DNA from: an uncultured Coriobacteriaceae bacterium
GTDB taxonomy: Bacteria; Actinomycetota; Coriobacteriia; Coriobacteriales; Eggerthellaceae
Direction of reading: 5' to 3'
DNA length: 35,792 nt
NCBI GenBank assembly: GCA_900550385.1
Contig: URRZ01000013.1
Coordinates: forward strand, 1 to 35,792
Program-made: the position numbers and the translations under genes
Part shown: one piece after another, positions 23,198 through 31,875 of the stretch
Layout of the letters: every line of letters begins with the position of its first letter
Position numbering within the stretch: position 1 is the first letter of the stretch
Notes under the pieces: model-generated
Told to the model about the DNA's origin: nothing
The model's input: only the letters and a program-made list of their open reading frames with translations
Databases searched by the model: none

Positions 23198-25222
23198 ATG
23201 CGCAAGTTCAAGACAGAGAGCAAGAAGCTGCTCGACCTCATGATCAACTCCATCTACACCAATCGGGAGATCTTCCTCCGCGAGCTGGTATCCAACGCCT
23301 CGGATGCCATCGACAAGCTCTACCTCAAGAGCCTCACCGACAGCTCGGTCAGCGTCGACCAGGCAAACCTCGCCATCAACGTGGGCTTTGACAAGGACGC
23401 CCGCACCATCACCGTCTCTGACAACGGAATCGGCATGACGGCGGACGAGCTGGAGAAGAACCTCGGCACGATCGCCCACTCCGGCTCCGAGGAGTTCAAG
23501 GCGGCCAACGCTGAGGCACAGGGCGACGCCGTCGACATCATCGGCCGCTTTGGCGTGGGCTTCTACTCCGCCTTCATGGTCGCCAAGGAGGTCTCCGTCG
23601 TCACGCGCGCCTGGGGCTCCGACGAGTGCCACCGCTGGACCTCCGACGGCGTCGAGGGCTACACGATCGAGCCCGTCCCCGCCGACGACCCGGCGTATCG
23701 CGACGCATGCGGGACCTCGATCGTCCTCACCCTCAAGGACAACGCCGAGGACGCCGACTACGACGAGTTCCTCTCCGAGTGGAAGCTCCGCGACCTCATC
23801 AAGAAGTACAGCAACTACGTGCGCTACCCCGTGCAGATGCTCGTGACCAAGAGCCGCGAGAAGGAGAGGCCGGCCGACGCGGGCGACGACTACAAGCCCG
23901 AGTGGGAGGACTACACCGAGCTCGAGACCATCAACTCCATGACCCCGATCTGGAAGAAGCGCTCCTCCGAGGTCAGCGACGAGGAGTACGCCGAGTTCTA
24001 CAAGTCGACCTTCCACGACTGGACCGACCCGGCGCGTACCTTCAGCCTGCACGCCGAGGGGACGCTCGAGTACGACGCCCTGCTCTTCGTGCCCGGCAAG
24101 GCCCCCTTCGACCTCTACAGCCGCGACTACGAGAAGGGCCTCGAGCTCTACAGCTCCAACGTCCTGATCATGGAGAAGTGCGCTGACCTGCTGCCCGACT
24201 ACTACAACTTCGTGCGCGGCGTGGTCGACTCCGCCGACGTGAACCTCAACATCTCCCGCGAGACCCTGCAGCAGACGCGCCAGCTCCAGGCCATGGCTCG
24301 CCGCATCGAGAAGAAGATTACGAGCGAGCTCGAGGCCATGCGCGACAACGACCGCGAGGCATACGAGACGTTCTTCGAGAACTTTGGCCGCGGGCTCAAG
24401 TACGGCATCTACTCGAGCTACGGCATGAAGAAGGAGGAGCTCGCGGGCCTGCTGCTGTTCTGGAGCGCGCGCGAGCAGAGGATGGTCACGCTCCGGGAGT
24501 ACGTGGCCGCCATGCCCGCGGGCCAGAAGGCGGTCTACTACGCCGCCGGCGACGACCGCGAGCGCCTGGCCAAGATGCCGGTCGTCGAGGCCGTGCTCGC
24601 CAAGGGCTATGACGTGCTGCTCTGCACGCAGGACGTGGACGAGTTCTGCTTCCAGGCCATGCGCGACTTCACGGCCACCGGCCTGCCCAAGGCCTACGAG
24701 GACGATGTCGCGCGCGAGGCCGCCGAGAAGGCCGTGGCGGACGGCGCCGAGCCCGAGGTCGAGGATCGCACTGTCGAGCTCAAGAACGTGAACGCCGGCG
24801 ACCTCGACCTCGCGAGCGACGAGGAGAAGAAGGAGGCCGAGGAGGCCACCAAGGCAAACGAGGGCCTGTTCGGGGCCATGAAGGAGGCGCTGGGCGAGAA
24901 GGTCGAGAAGGTCGCGGTCTCCACGCGCCTCGCCGCCGACGGCGCCCCGGCCGTGATCACCTCCGAGGGCCCGCTCACGCTCGAGATGGAGAAGGTCCTC
25001 GCGGCCGGCCCGGAGGCGGGCGACGCTCCCAGGGCCACGCGCGTGCTGGAGGTCAACGCCAAGCACCCGGTCTTCGAGAAGCTTCGCGCGGCGCAGGAGG
25101 CCGGTGACGCCGACAAGGTCAGGCTCTACGCCGGGCTTCTCTACAACCAGGCCCTGCTCGTCGAGGGCATCCTGCCCGAGGACCCCGTGGCCTTCGCCTC
25201 CCAGGTCTGCGAGCTGATGTAG
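23198..25222 (+). CDS. htpG: Chaperone HtpG (bacterial Hsp90)
   Basis: A 674-residue Hsp90. The N-terminal ATPase pocket is intact: RELVSNASDAIDKL (28-41), DNGIGM (75-80), GTIAHSGSEEF (90-100) and GRFGVGFYSAF (117-127). Middle and C-terminal dimerisation domains follow; the protein is about 50 residues longer than E. coli HtpG, partly from a charged Glu/Lys/Ala segment near 540-560. It refolds or holds client proteins during heat and oxidative stress. ATG 23198 has GAAAGGGG upstream. No CIRCE or HspR site is recognisable in the 77-base upstream region. That region shares the word CCTTAGCCCA with the region before murI, perhaps part of a local promoter style. Confidence 0.97.
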   Translation: MRKFKTESKKLLDLMINSIYTNREIFLRELVSNASDAIDKLYLKSLTDSSVSVDQANLAINVGFDKDARTITVSDNGIGMTADELEKNLGTIAHSGSEEFKAANAEAQGDAVDIIGRFGVGFYSAFMVAKEVSVVTRAWGSDECHRWTSDGVEGYTIEPVPADDPAYRDACGTSIVLTLKDNAEDADYDEFLSEWKLRDLIKKYSNYVRYPVQMLVTKSREKERPADAGDDYKPEWEDYTELETINSMTPIWKKRSSEVSDEEYAEFYKSTFHDWTDPARTFSLHAEGTLEYDALLFVPGKAPFDLYSRDYEKGLELYSSNVLIMEKCADLLPDYYNFVRGVVDSADVNLNISRETLQQTRQLQAMARRIEKKITSELEAMRDNDREAYETFFENFGRGLKYGIYSSYGMKKEELAGLLLFWSAREQRMVTLREYVAAMPAGQKAVYYAAGDDRERLAKMPVVEAVLAKGYDVLLCTQDVDEFCFQAMRDFTATGLPKAYEDDVAREAAEKAVADGAEPEVEDRTVELKNVNAGDLDLASDEEKKEAEEATKANEGLFGAMKEALGEKVEKVAVSTRLAADGAPAVITSEGPLTLEMEKVLAAGPEAGDAPRATRVLEVNAKHPVFEKLRAAQEAGDADKVRLYAGLLYNQALLVEGILPEDPVAFASQVCELM

Positions 25223-25236
25223 CCGCTGGCTCCCGT

Positions 25237-25341
25237 TCAGCGTCCGTAGCGCTCGAGGCAGGCGTTGCGGGCCACGGCGCGCACCTCGGCGGCGAGTCGC
25301 TCGTCACCGAGGCGTTCGCCCATGAGCTCGGCAATATCGTA
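25237..25341 (-). pseudogene. Remnant 3' end of an unknown gene
   Basis: On the minus strand, 34 codons reading YDIAELMGERLGDERL and then a plausible charged helix ending CLERYGR end in TGA (25237-25239). They are preceded directly by an in-frame TAG (25342-25344), with coding-like sequence continuing in another frame up to about 25440. It looks like a decayed gene with a frameshift. I cannot name the family. The rest of the 316-base gap between htpG and the next gene (25223-25538) holds only an extended -10 box (TGCTATGCT, 25488-25496). Confidence 0.4.
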
Positions 25342-25538
25342 CTAGGTGAGATCTGACCCCCACCTCACGTGCGAGCGCCTCGCCGCGCGGCAGACGCGTC
25401 GCCAGAGCTCCTGCCCAGGCGTGGAGCCGCCGCGTCGTCACCGTGTAGGCGCCGCTCCCCGGCGCAGCCATTCGGCGAGCGGCGAATTGCTATGCTAGAA
25501 CCTCGGTGGTTTCGCCGGATGCGAGGGACGGGGGATAC

Positions 25539-26885
25539 ATGGTGAAGACGCTGGTTCTCGTTCGGCACGGCGCGCCCGAGGCGACCTCGCCCACAGGCGC
25601 CGACCTCGACCGCAGGCTCACGGACTCGGGCGCCCGCTCGCTCAGGGCCGCCTATCCCCGCACCTTCGCCCTGCTCGGCGACAGCCCGAGGGCCCTCGTC
25701 TGGAGCAGCCCCGCCGTGCGCGCCCTCGAGACGGCCGACGTCGTCGCCGCCTCGACGGGAGCCGAGGACATCGAGGTCCACCAGTCGCTCTACGCCCAGG
25801 ACGTCGCCGCGTTTCTCGCCGAGCTCGGGGCGGCGGACGCGCCCTGCGTGATCGCCGTCGGCCACGCCCCCTTCGTGGACACGCTCGCCTCCCGCCTTGT
25901 GGGCGGCTGCCGGCCCTTCGGCAAGGGCACCGCCGTCGCGATCGACCTGCCGGAGGGCGCGGACGGTCGCGGCGTCCTGCGCTGGTACGTGGCGGGTCCC
26001 GAGTGCGCCTCCTGGGAGGAGCTCGCCGTCGTCGAGCGCGCGCTCTCCGGATCGGCCGACGACCTCGCGGCGAGCGCCAAGGCGTTTCTCGCCGCGCCCG
26101 ACGACCCCGCGACGCTCCTGGAGTTCAGGGTCGCCATCCGCCGCGTGCGCTCGCTGCTGCAGTTCCTGGAGCCGTGGCAGGGCAAGAAGCAGAACCGTCG
26201 CTGCGAGCACGTGCTCAAGGAGCTGCAGACGGCATCTGCCCGCCTGCGCGCCCTCGACATCCTCTCCGACGCCGTCGACGGCCTCATGGAGAGCGGCGAG
26301 CTGGGCGAGAACTGCCTGCTCCCGATGGCGTGCGCCAAGGAGCGCGCCCTCGAGTGCTCCTCCCTGGTCACGCTCATGCGCAAGCATCATGCCGCGAAGG
26401 ACCTCAAGCGCCTCGCGCGCGACCTGGGCTCGCTGAGCTGGAAGGGCAGGGTCGCCGAGGAGGGCCTCACCGCAGAGGACTTCCGGGCGCGCTTTGACGT
26501 GGAGTTCAACGAGGTCGACGAGGACCTCTTCGGCCTCGACCTGCGCGACGGCGACGCCGTCTACGTGGCACGCCGCGACGCCAAGGAGATGCGCTACGTC
26601 GCCGAGCGCCTGGGCGAGGTCCTGGGCCCCGAGCGTGCGCAGATGGGCGAGTATCTCGATGACATCCAGCGAGAGCTCGGTGCCCTCTCCGACGCGCGCA
26701 GCAACAAGCAGCTCGCCGAGGACTGCGCCAAGAGCCCGCGCTTCCGCGGCGTCCGCGCCGACCTGGGCGTGGTGGCACGCGACCAGGCGGAGGTCGTCTC
26801 GGCGATCACGTCGGGCATGGAGCGGCGAGAGTCCGACGGGCGCCCCCTGCGCACCTCGGAGGTCGCAGTCGACGAGGAGGAGTAG
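25539..26885 (+). CDS. Histidine phosphatase (SixA-like) fused to CHAD domain
   Basis: A 448-residue two-domain protein. Residues 1-165 are a histidine phosphatase of the SixA/phosphoglycerate-mutase type: VRHG (8-11, His10 nucleophile) and the second His in VGHAPF (His109). Residues ~175-445 are a CHAD domain, a helical fold rich in basic residues that binds inorganic polyphosphate in other bacteria. The first CHAD signature reads LLEFRVAIRRVRSLL, so the usual conserved His before the RVxxRR block is replaced, and the later aRDlDV motif reads LRALDIL. A role linking polyphosphate and phosphohistidine or phosphoester turnover is speculative. ATG 25539 has GGGGGA upstream; a GTG at 25506 is less likely. 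The fumarase gene begins three bases after the stop, so they share a message. Confidence 0.85.
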   Translation: MVKTLVLVRHGAPEATSPTGADLDRRLTDSGARSLRAAYPRTFALLGDSPRALVWSSPAVRALETADVVAASTGAEDIEVHQSLYAQDVAAFLAELGAADAPCVIAVGHAPFVDTLASRLVGGCRPFGKGTAVAIDLPEGADGRGVLRWYVAGPECASWEELAVVERALSGSADDLAASAKAFLAAPDDPATLLEFRVAIRRVRSLLQFLEPWQGKKQNRRCEHVLKELQTASARLRALDILSDAVDGLMESGELGENCLLPMACAKERALECSSLVTLMRKHHAAKDLKRLARDLGSLSWKGRVAEEGLTAEDFRARFDVEFNEVDEDLFGLDLRDGDAVYVARRDAKEMRYVAERLGEVLGPERAQMGEYLDDIQRELGALSDARSNKQLAEDCAKSPRFRGVRADLGVVARDQAEVVSAITSGMERRESDGRPLRTSEVAVDEEE

Positions 26886-26888
26886 CGC

Positions 26889-28310
26889 GTGTCCGAGAAG
26901 AGCGAGGGCGCCGCGCGCGCCGACCGGGACGGCTGGCGCGTCGAGCGCGACTCGATGGGCGAGATGCTGGTGCCGGCCGACGCCCTCTGGGGGGCGCAGA
27001 CCGAGCGCAGCCACGAGAACTTCCCCATCGGCACCGAGCGCATGCCCGAGGAGGTCGTTCGGGCGTTCGCGCTGGTGAAGAAGGCGGCTGCGCGGGCAAA
27101 CTGCGCGCTCGGGCGCCTCGGGGAGGCAGAGCGCGACCTGATCTGCGCCGCGGCCGACGAGGTCCTTCTCGGCCTGCACGACGACGACTTCCCGCTCGTG
27201 GTGTGGCAGACGGGCTCCGGCACGCAGTCCAACATGAACATGAACGAGGTGCTGGCCAACCGCGCCAACCAGCTCGCAGCCGAGCGCGGCGTCACGCTCG
27301 AGCGGCCGCTGCACCCCAACGACTCCGTCAACATGAGCCAGTCCTCCAACGACACCTTCCCGACGGCCATGCACGTGGCCGCGGCGCTCGCGGTGACGGG
27401 GCGGCTGCTGCCCGCGATCGACCGGCTGGCGGCCACCCTGCGACGCCTGGAGGAGGGGAACGCCGGCGTGGTCAAGAGCGGGCGGACCCACCTGCAGGAC
27501 GCGGTGCCCATCTCCTTCCCGCAGGAGATCTCCGGCTGGCGCGGCCTGCTCGAGGGCTCGCGCGAGGAGCTCCTCGCCTCGATGGGCGGCCTCTACCGCC
27601 TGGCGCTGGGCGGCACGGCGGTGGGCACGGGCCTCAACGCGCCCGCGGGCTTCGACGAGGCGGTCGCATCGGAGCTTGCCGGGCTCACGGGCCTCCCGTT
27701 CGTGACCGACCCCAACAAGTTCCGCGCGCTCACGGGCAAGGACGCGCTCGTGTTCTCCCACGGTGCCGTGAAGGGCCTCGCCGCCAACATGATGAAGATC
27801 GCCAACGACGTGCGCTGGCTCGCCTCGGGGCCGCGCCTGGGCCTCGGCGAGATCCAGATTCCCGCCAACGAGCCGGGCAGCTCCATCATGCCGGGCAAGG
27901 TCAACCCGACCCAGTGCGAGGCCGTGACGATGGTCGCCGTGCAGGTCATGGGCAACGACGCCACGATCGGCTTCGCCGCCTCCCAGGGCAACTTCGAGCT
28001 CAACGTCTTCATGCCGGTCATCGCCTACGACTACCTGCAGTCCGTGCGCCTGCTCGCCGACGCGATCGCCTCCTTCGACGAGCGCTGCGCGAGCGGCATC
28101 CGCGCCGACCGCGACCGGATGAGCGAGAACCTCCACCGCTCACTCATGCTCGTGACCTGCCTGAACCCCTACATCGGCTACGACAACGCCGCGCGCGTCG
28201 CAAAGAAGGCCTTCGCCGAGGGCACCTCGCTCAGGGAGGCCTGCGTTGGACTGGGGCTGCTCACGCCCGAGCGCTTCGACGAGGTCTTCCGTCCCGAGCG
28301 GATGGTCTAG
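26889..28310 (+). CDS. fumC: Class II fumarate hydratase
   Basis: A 473-residue class II fumarase, the iron-free enzyme that interconverts fumarate and malate. Family motifs are complete: GSGTQSNMNMNEV, NDSVNMSQSSNDTFPTAM, SGRTHLQDAVP with the catalytic His, and the lyase signature GSSIMPGKVN (~330-339). Related aspartase and argininosuccinate lyase lack this combination. GTG 26889 is used, with GAGGAGGAG inside the end of the preceding gene acting as ribosome site. It forms a tight operon with the SixA-CHAD gene; metY follows after 54 bases and may have its own promoter (TATCAT at 28333-28338). Confidence 0.95.
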   Translation: MSEKSEGAARADRDGWRVERDSMGEMLVPADALWGAQTERSHENFPIGTERMPEEVVRAFALVKKAAARANCALGRLGEAERDLICAAADEVLLGLHDDDFPLVVWQTGSGTQSNMNMNEVLANRANQLAAERGVTLERPLHPNDSVNMSQSSNDTFPTAMHVAAALAVTGRLLPAIDRLAATLRRLEEGNAGVVKSGRTHLQDAVPISFPQEISGWRGLLEGSREELLASMGGLYRLALGGTAVGTGLNAPAGFDEAVASELAGLTGLPFVTDPNKFRALTGKDALVFSHGAVKGLAANMMKIANDVRWLASGPRLGLGEIQIPANEPGSSIMPGKVNPTQCEAVTMVAVQVMGNDATIGFAASQGNFELNVFMPVIAYDYLQSVRLLADAIASFDERCASGIRADRDRMSENLHRSLMLVTCLNPYIGYDNAARVAKKAFAEGTSLREACVGLGLLTPERFDEVFRPERMV

Positions 28311-28364
28311 CCCACGTCCCTCTCGCCCGCGCTATCATGGAGCGCAGCCTACGAAAGGAGCCCC

Positions 28365-29648
28365 ATGAGCGAGCAGAGCATCGGCACCCGCTGCGTCCAG
28401 GCCGGCTACACGCCGGGCGACGGAGAGCCTCGCCAGATTCCCATCGTCCAGTCCACCACCTTCAAGTATGCCACCTCCGAGCACATGGGCCAGCTCTTTG
28501 ACCTCGAGGCCGAGGGCTACTTCTACACGCGGCTGCAGAACCCCACCAACGACGCCGTGGCGGCCAAGATCGCCGCGCTCGAGGGCGGCGCCGCGGCGAT
28601 GCTCACGAGCTCGGGCCAGGCGGCAAACTTCTTCGCGCTCTTCAACATCTGCGAGGCGGGCAGCCACGTCGTGGCGAGCTCGGCCATCTACGGCGGCACG
28701 TACAACCTCATCGCGCACACCATGGCCAAGATGGGCATCGAGTCGACGTTCGTCTCCCCGGAGTGCACCGAGGAGGAGCTCGAGGCTGCCTTCCGTCCCA
28801 ACACGCGCGCCGTCTTCGGCGAGACCATCGCGAACCCGGCGCTCGACGTGCTGGACATCGAGCGCTTCGCGACGGACGCCCACGCCCACGGCGTGCCGCT
28901 GATCGTGGACAACACCTTCCCCACGCCCGTCTTCTGTCGCCCCATCGAGTGGGGCGCGGACATCGTGACCCACTCCACCACCAAGTACATGGACGGGCAC
29001 GGCGTGGGCGTGGGCGGCGCGATCGTGGACTCCGGCAACTTTGACTGGATGGCGCACGCGGAGAAGTTCCCCGGCCTCACCACGCCGGACGAGTCCTACC
29101 ACGGCATCGTCTACGCCGAGAAGTTCGGCCAGGCCGGCGCCTTCATTACCAAGGCGACCTCGCAGCTCATGCGCGACCTCGGTTCCATCCAGAGCCCGCA
29201 GAATGCCTTCTACCTGAACCTCGGCCTGGAGAGCCTGCACGTGCGCATGCCGCGGCACTTTGCGAACGGTCTCGCGGTGGCGGAGTATCTCGCGAGCTCT
29301 GACAAGGTGACCTCGGTGCGCTTCCCGCACCTTGCCGGCGACCCCTATCACGAGCTCGCCCGGAAGTACCTGCCCGAGGGCGGCTCCGGCGTGGTGTCCT
29401 TTGAGCTTGCCGGCGGTCGCGCGGCTGCCGAGAAGTTCATGGCGGCCCTGCGCCTGGCCGCGATCGAGACGCACGTGGCCGACGCGCGCACCTGCTGCCT
29501 GCACCCTGCCTCGGCGACGCACCGTCAGATGAACGACGAGGAGCTGGCGGCCGCCGGCATCTCGCCGTCCATGGTGCGCTTCTCGTGCGGCCTGGAGGAC
29601 AGCGCGGACCTCATCGCTGATATCGAGCAGGCGCTCGCCGCGATCTAG
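28365..29648 (+). CDS. metY: O-acetylhomoserine sulfhydrylase family PLP enzyme
   Basis: A 427-residue member of the Cys/Met PLP-dependent family. Length and motifs fit MetY, which makes homocysteine from O-acetylhomoserine and sulfide: SSGQAANFF, YGGTYNL, IVDNTFPTP, and HSTTKYMDGHG with the PLP-binding Lys207. Cystathionine gamma-synthase or lyase is the alternative, but those are shorter (~380). AAAGGAG precedes the ATG by four bases. No S-box or other methionine riboswitch is visible in the 54-base upstream gap. A strong terminator at 29739 closes the unit. Confidence 0.93.
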   Translation: MSEQSIGTRCVQAGYTPGDGEPRQIPIVQSTTFKYATSEHMGQLFDLEAEGYFYTRLQNPTNDAVAAKIAALEGGAAAMLTSSGQAANFFALFNICEAGSHVVASSAIYGGTYNLIAHTMAKMGIESTFVSPECTEEELEAAFRPNTRAVFGETIANPALDVLDIERFATDAHAHGVPLIVDNTFPTPVFCRPIEWGADIVTHSTTKYMDGHGVGVGGAIVDSGNFDWMAHAEKFPGLTTPDESYHGIVYAEKFGQAGAFITKATSQLMRDLGSIQSPQNAFYLNLGLESLHVRMPRHFANGLAVAEYLASSDKVTSVRFPHLAGDPYHELARKYLPEGGSGVVSFELAGGRAAAEKFMAALRLAAIETHVADARTCCLHPASATHRQMNDEELAAAGISPSMVRFSCGLEDSADLIADIEQALAAI

Positions 29649-29738
29649 CGCCCTCCTCGGACCCAGACTTCGGATTGTTCCGGGGCCGTGTGCCGCCCTC
29701 GCTTTGGGTTTGGGTCGTTGATTTGCGTCAAAAACGAG

Positions 29739-29778
29739 AAACCCGCAGGAGAACGGCTGGTTCACCTGCGGGTTTTCT
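29739..29778 (+). terminator. Terminator after metY
   Basis: An 11-bp stem (AAACCCGCAGG, 29739-29749, with its complement 29765-29775) is extended by GAAC/GTTC inside the loop and followed by TTTTCT. On the opposite strand it is followed by TTTCTCGTTTTTG, so it may also stop messages arriving from the FKBP gene. Confidence 0.85.
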
Positions 29779-29809
29779 ATGCAAGCGAGCGCGATGCGCC
29801 CAAAGGCGA

Positions 29810-29835
29810 ACCCAAGCCCGACTTTGAGCTTGGGT
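29810..29835 (-). terminator. Hairpin after the FKBP gene
   Basis: ACCCAAGC (29810-29817) and GCTTGGGT (29828-29835) form a perfect 8-bp stem with a 10-base loop, 22 bases past the FKBP stop. No T-run follows on the minus strand. The true end may be the metY hairpin beyond it. Confidence 0.4.
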
Positions 29836-29856
29836 CCAGGCGGCGCGAGGGGCGAC

Positions 29857-30285
29857 CTACCCCTCGACCTCGAGCAGCTCGATCTCGAAGTTGAGCGCCT
29901 TGCCAGCCATCTCGTGGTTCATGTCAAAGGTGATGGTGCCGTTCTCCACGGCGGCGACCGTGGCGGGGAAGGGGCGGCCGCCGGGGCCGGAGAGCATCAC
30001 GCGGTCTCCCGCGGAGAGGTCCTCGGCGCCGGGCATCTGCGCGACGGGGACGCTCTGGACGAGGCGCTCGTCGCGCTCGCCGTAGGCCTCCGCGGGCTCG
30101 AGGCGCACGTTCACCACCTGGCCCACCTCCATCTCGCGCACCGCGGCGTCAAAGCCCTTGATCATCTGGCCGGCCATGCAGGTGAACGCCAGCGGCTCGC
30201 CGCGGTCGCGCGAGGAGTCGAACTTCGTGCCGTCGTCCAGCGTGCCCACGTAGTGGACCTTGACCTGCTTGCCATCGTTGCTCAT
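29857..30285 (-). CDS. SlyD-like FKBP-type peptidyl-prolyl isomerase
   Basis: A 142-residue FKBP-type prolyl isomerase of the SlyD type. The FKBP half opens KVHYVGTLDDGTKFDSS and resumes after an insert-in-flap chaperone domain (~70-120), with the family end DMNHEMAGKALNFEIELLEVE. It speeds proline isomerisation and binds unfolded chains in the cytoplasm. The His/Cys-rich metal-binding tail of E. coli SlyD is absent. ATG 30285 has GGGAG six bases upstream. It follows the HAAS gene by 64 bases on the same strand, with a perfect hairpin (30298-30324) in between, right beside the ribosome site. Confidence 0.93.
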   Translation of the reverse strand: MSNDGKQVKVHYVGTLDDGTKFDSSRDRGEPLAFTCMAGQMIKGFDAAVREMEVGQVVNVRLEPAEAYGERDERLVQSVPVAQMPGAEDLSAGDRVMLSGPGGRPFPATVAAVENGTITFDMNHEMAGKALNFEIELLEVEG

Positions 30286-30297
30286 GTCACTCCCGTC

Positions 30298-30324
30298 TCT
30301 GGGGTCGGATGCACCGACCCCAGA
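30298..30324 (-). promoter_or_regulatory. Perfect hairpin next to the FKBP ribosome site
   Basis: An 11-bp perfect stem (TCTGGGGTCGG with its complement, 5-base loop) occupies 30298-30324 and ends three bases before the GGGAG of the FKBP gene on the minus strand. No T-run follows, so it is not a standard terminator. It may stabilise or stop part of the upstream message, or influence translation. Confidence 0.5.
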
Positions 30325-30349
30325 TTCTGACAGATGCCCCGGACGGGCG

Positions 30350-31375
30350 CTAGTCGGCGTCCGCGCTCTCCCAGATGGGGTCCCAGTAGCGCTCCATCAT
30401 GACCGTGTCGCGGGTCGCGTTCCAGGTGTCCTCGGTGAGAAGCTCGGCGTTCAGGGGCAGGCCCAGCACCCCCTCGACCACGGAGCGGTCGAAGATGTGC
30501 ACGTCTGTGTCGCTGTGACCGTCGTCCGGCTCGGTCTCGACGATGCGCACGGCGTCCAGTCCGTCCACGGTGCTCATGAGCGCCACGACGTCGTAGACGA
30601 GCGCCAGGTCAACGTGGTCGTCATCTTGAGCCATGCTGTCGCGGTCCTGGTAGGAGTAGTTAATCTCGAGGGTGTTTCTGTCCACCTCGGTCGAGACGCC
30701 GCTCACGTAGGCGCCCGCCGGAAGCGACCGGACAAGCTCGTCCACGCGCGTGACGTCGGCGAGGCTGGTCCCGGCGTAGGCCGCCAGCTCGTCTGCGGAC
30801 TGGGCCTGAACCTCGGCAAGAAGCCCGGTTCCGCTCTGGGCGGGCGCTCCGTAGCGGTTGCCCGTGCCGTCCTGCTGGCCCGTGCCCGTGGTGGAGCCGG
30901 TGGGCTGGTCGAGCGACACGACGAGAGAGTCCTCGGTGTCGACATAGGCGTCGCGTGCGGCGTCCATGCTCACGACATTGAATACCGTCACCACGATCAT
31001 TCCGACAACAAGCACTCCCGCAACCGCAGCGACAGCGATCGCCCAGGTCGGCCAGCGCTTGTGCGGTCCGGCTGACGAGGACTCGGCTCCAGGCGCCGGA
31101 GGCTCCGGCTCGTCCGCTGCGGCGCTCGCGGGCGCGACGACCGTGGCGTCGGCGGACGGCTCGTCCTTCTCGCCCAGCACGTCCTCCACGCTGGACACGG
31201 CGTCGCAGGTGCGCCGGTAGGCCTCGTCCTCGCTCATGCCCTGCCCGACGTAGTCGTCGAAGCGCGCCACGAGGTTGCCGTAGATCTCCTCTTTGAGCTC
31301 AATGGTCTCGGCGTCGAGCGTGCGGCCCTCGAAGAGGTGCTCGACGTACATTCTGAGGTCACTTCTGCCGCTCAT
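30350..31375 (-). CDS. HAAS-type membrane signalling protein with DUF4825-like domain
   Basis: A 341-residue protein with an N-terminal helical domain (1-70, KEEIYGNLVARFDDYVGQGMSED) of the HAAS type that is nearly always encoded next to PadR regulators. An acidic Pro/Ala linker, one membrane helix (~109-134) and an extracytoplasmic part follow. The outer part contains VDELVRSLPAGAYVSGVST and LEINYSY, resembling DUF4825. ATG 31375 follows AGGAGGG and overlaps the end of padR by 17 bases, so it is translated together with padR. The pair probably senses an envelope signal; ligand and output are unknown. An in-frame ATG at 31423 lies within padR and is less likely. Confidence 0.82.
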   Translation of the reverse strand: MSGRSDLRMYVEHLFEGRTLDAETIELKEEIYGNLVARFDDYVGQGMSEDEAYRRTCDAVSSVEDVLGEKDEPSADATVVAPASAAADEPEPPAPGAESSSAGPHKRWPTWAIAVAAVAGVLVVGMIVVTVFNVVSMDAARDAYVDTEDSLVVSLDQPTGSTTGTGQQDGTGNRYGAPAQSGTGLLAEVQAQSADELAAYAGTSLADVTRVDELVRSLPAGAYVSGVSTEVDRNTLEINYSYQDRDSMAQDDDHVDLALVYDVVALMSTVDGLDAVRIVETEPDDGHSDTDVHIFDRSVVEGVLGLPLNAELLTEDTWNATRDTVMMERYWDPIWESADAD

Positions 31376-31721
31376 GTGCTGTTCCCTCCTGCCTGAGAAG
31401 TCGGTCGATGATGGTGCGGGCACGGACCCAGCGCGCGGTCGCCTCGCCGAGCTCGCCGCGCCCGTCGTCGGTGATGTGGTAGTACTTGCGGCGCGCCCCC
31501 TGGGTCTCGCTGCCCCAGTAGCTCTCCACGAGCCCCTGCCCCTCCAGGCGCTTGAGGCTCGTGTACAGCGAGGGCTCCTTCATCTCGTAGGCCCCCCCGC
31601 TCGTGTGTGCGACGTCCTTCAGGATCTCATACCCGTAGGAGTCGCCGGTCGAGAGCGCGCTCAGCACGATGGCGTCGATGTTGCCTCGGATGAGGTCGCT
31701 CTCTGCGTCTCTCGTTGCCAT
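31359..31721 (-). CDS. PadR family transcriptional regulator
   Basis: A 120-residue PadR-family repressor. The winged helix-turn-helix is clear: LSTGDSYGYEILKDV, then EPSLYTSLKRLEGQGLVESYW and the wing ARRKYYHITDDGRGEL. A C-terminal helix serves dimerisation. GGGGAGGTGA lies directly upstream of ATG 31721. It is the first gene of a two-gene unit with the HAAS protein, which it likely regulates along with itself through the AT-rich divergent region towards murI. Confidence 0.94.
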   Translation of the reverse strand: MATRDAESDLIRGNIDAIVLSALSTGDSYGYEILKDVAHTSGGAYEMKEPSLYTSLKRLEGQGLVESYWGSETQGARRKYYHITDDGRGELGEATARWVRARTIIDRLLRQEGTAHERQK

Positions 31722-31751
31722 GGGTCACCTCCCCGCCCTGTTGTTGAAAGC

Positions 31752-31780
31752 AGTGTATAGCATATTACTATGTGTGTCGA
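31752..31780 (-). promoter_or_regulatory. Promoter of the padR operon
   Basis: Read on the minus strand, TCGACA (31780-31775) and TACACT (31757-31752) are separated by 17 bases. The area is sharply AT-rich and carries short dyads (ATAG...CTAT at 31757-31771, GTATA...TATAC at 31755-31785) that could be PadR operators. Confidence 0.5.
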
Positions 31781-31875
31781 TATACTTTCTCAGAAATATA
31801 GTGCCGAGTGCCAACGTCATGCGGCGGATATGCCCGCGTCGCGTTGGGGTATCCTTAGCCCAGGAGGAGGGTGAC

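Noticed and set aside
25365..28136. A 923-codon minus-strand frame across the SixA-CHAD and fumC genes
   Set aside because: It covers two clear genes and reads as antisense composition.
28311..28364. A methionine-type riboswitch before metY
   Set aside because: The gap is 54 bases, too short, and shows no S-box core.
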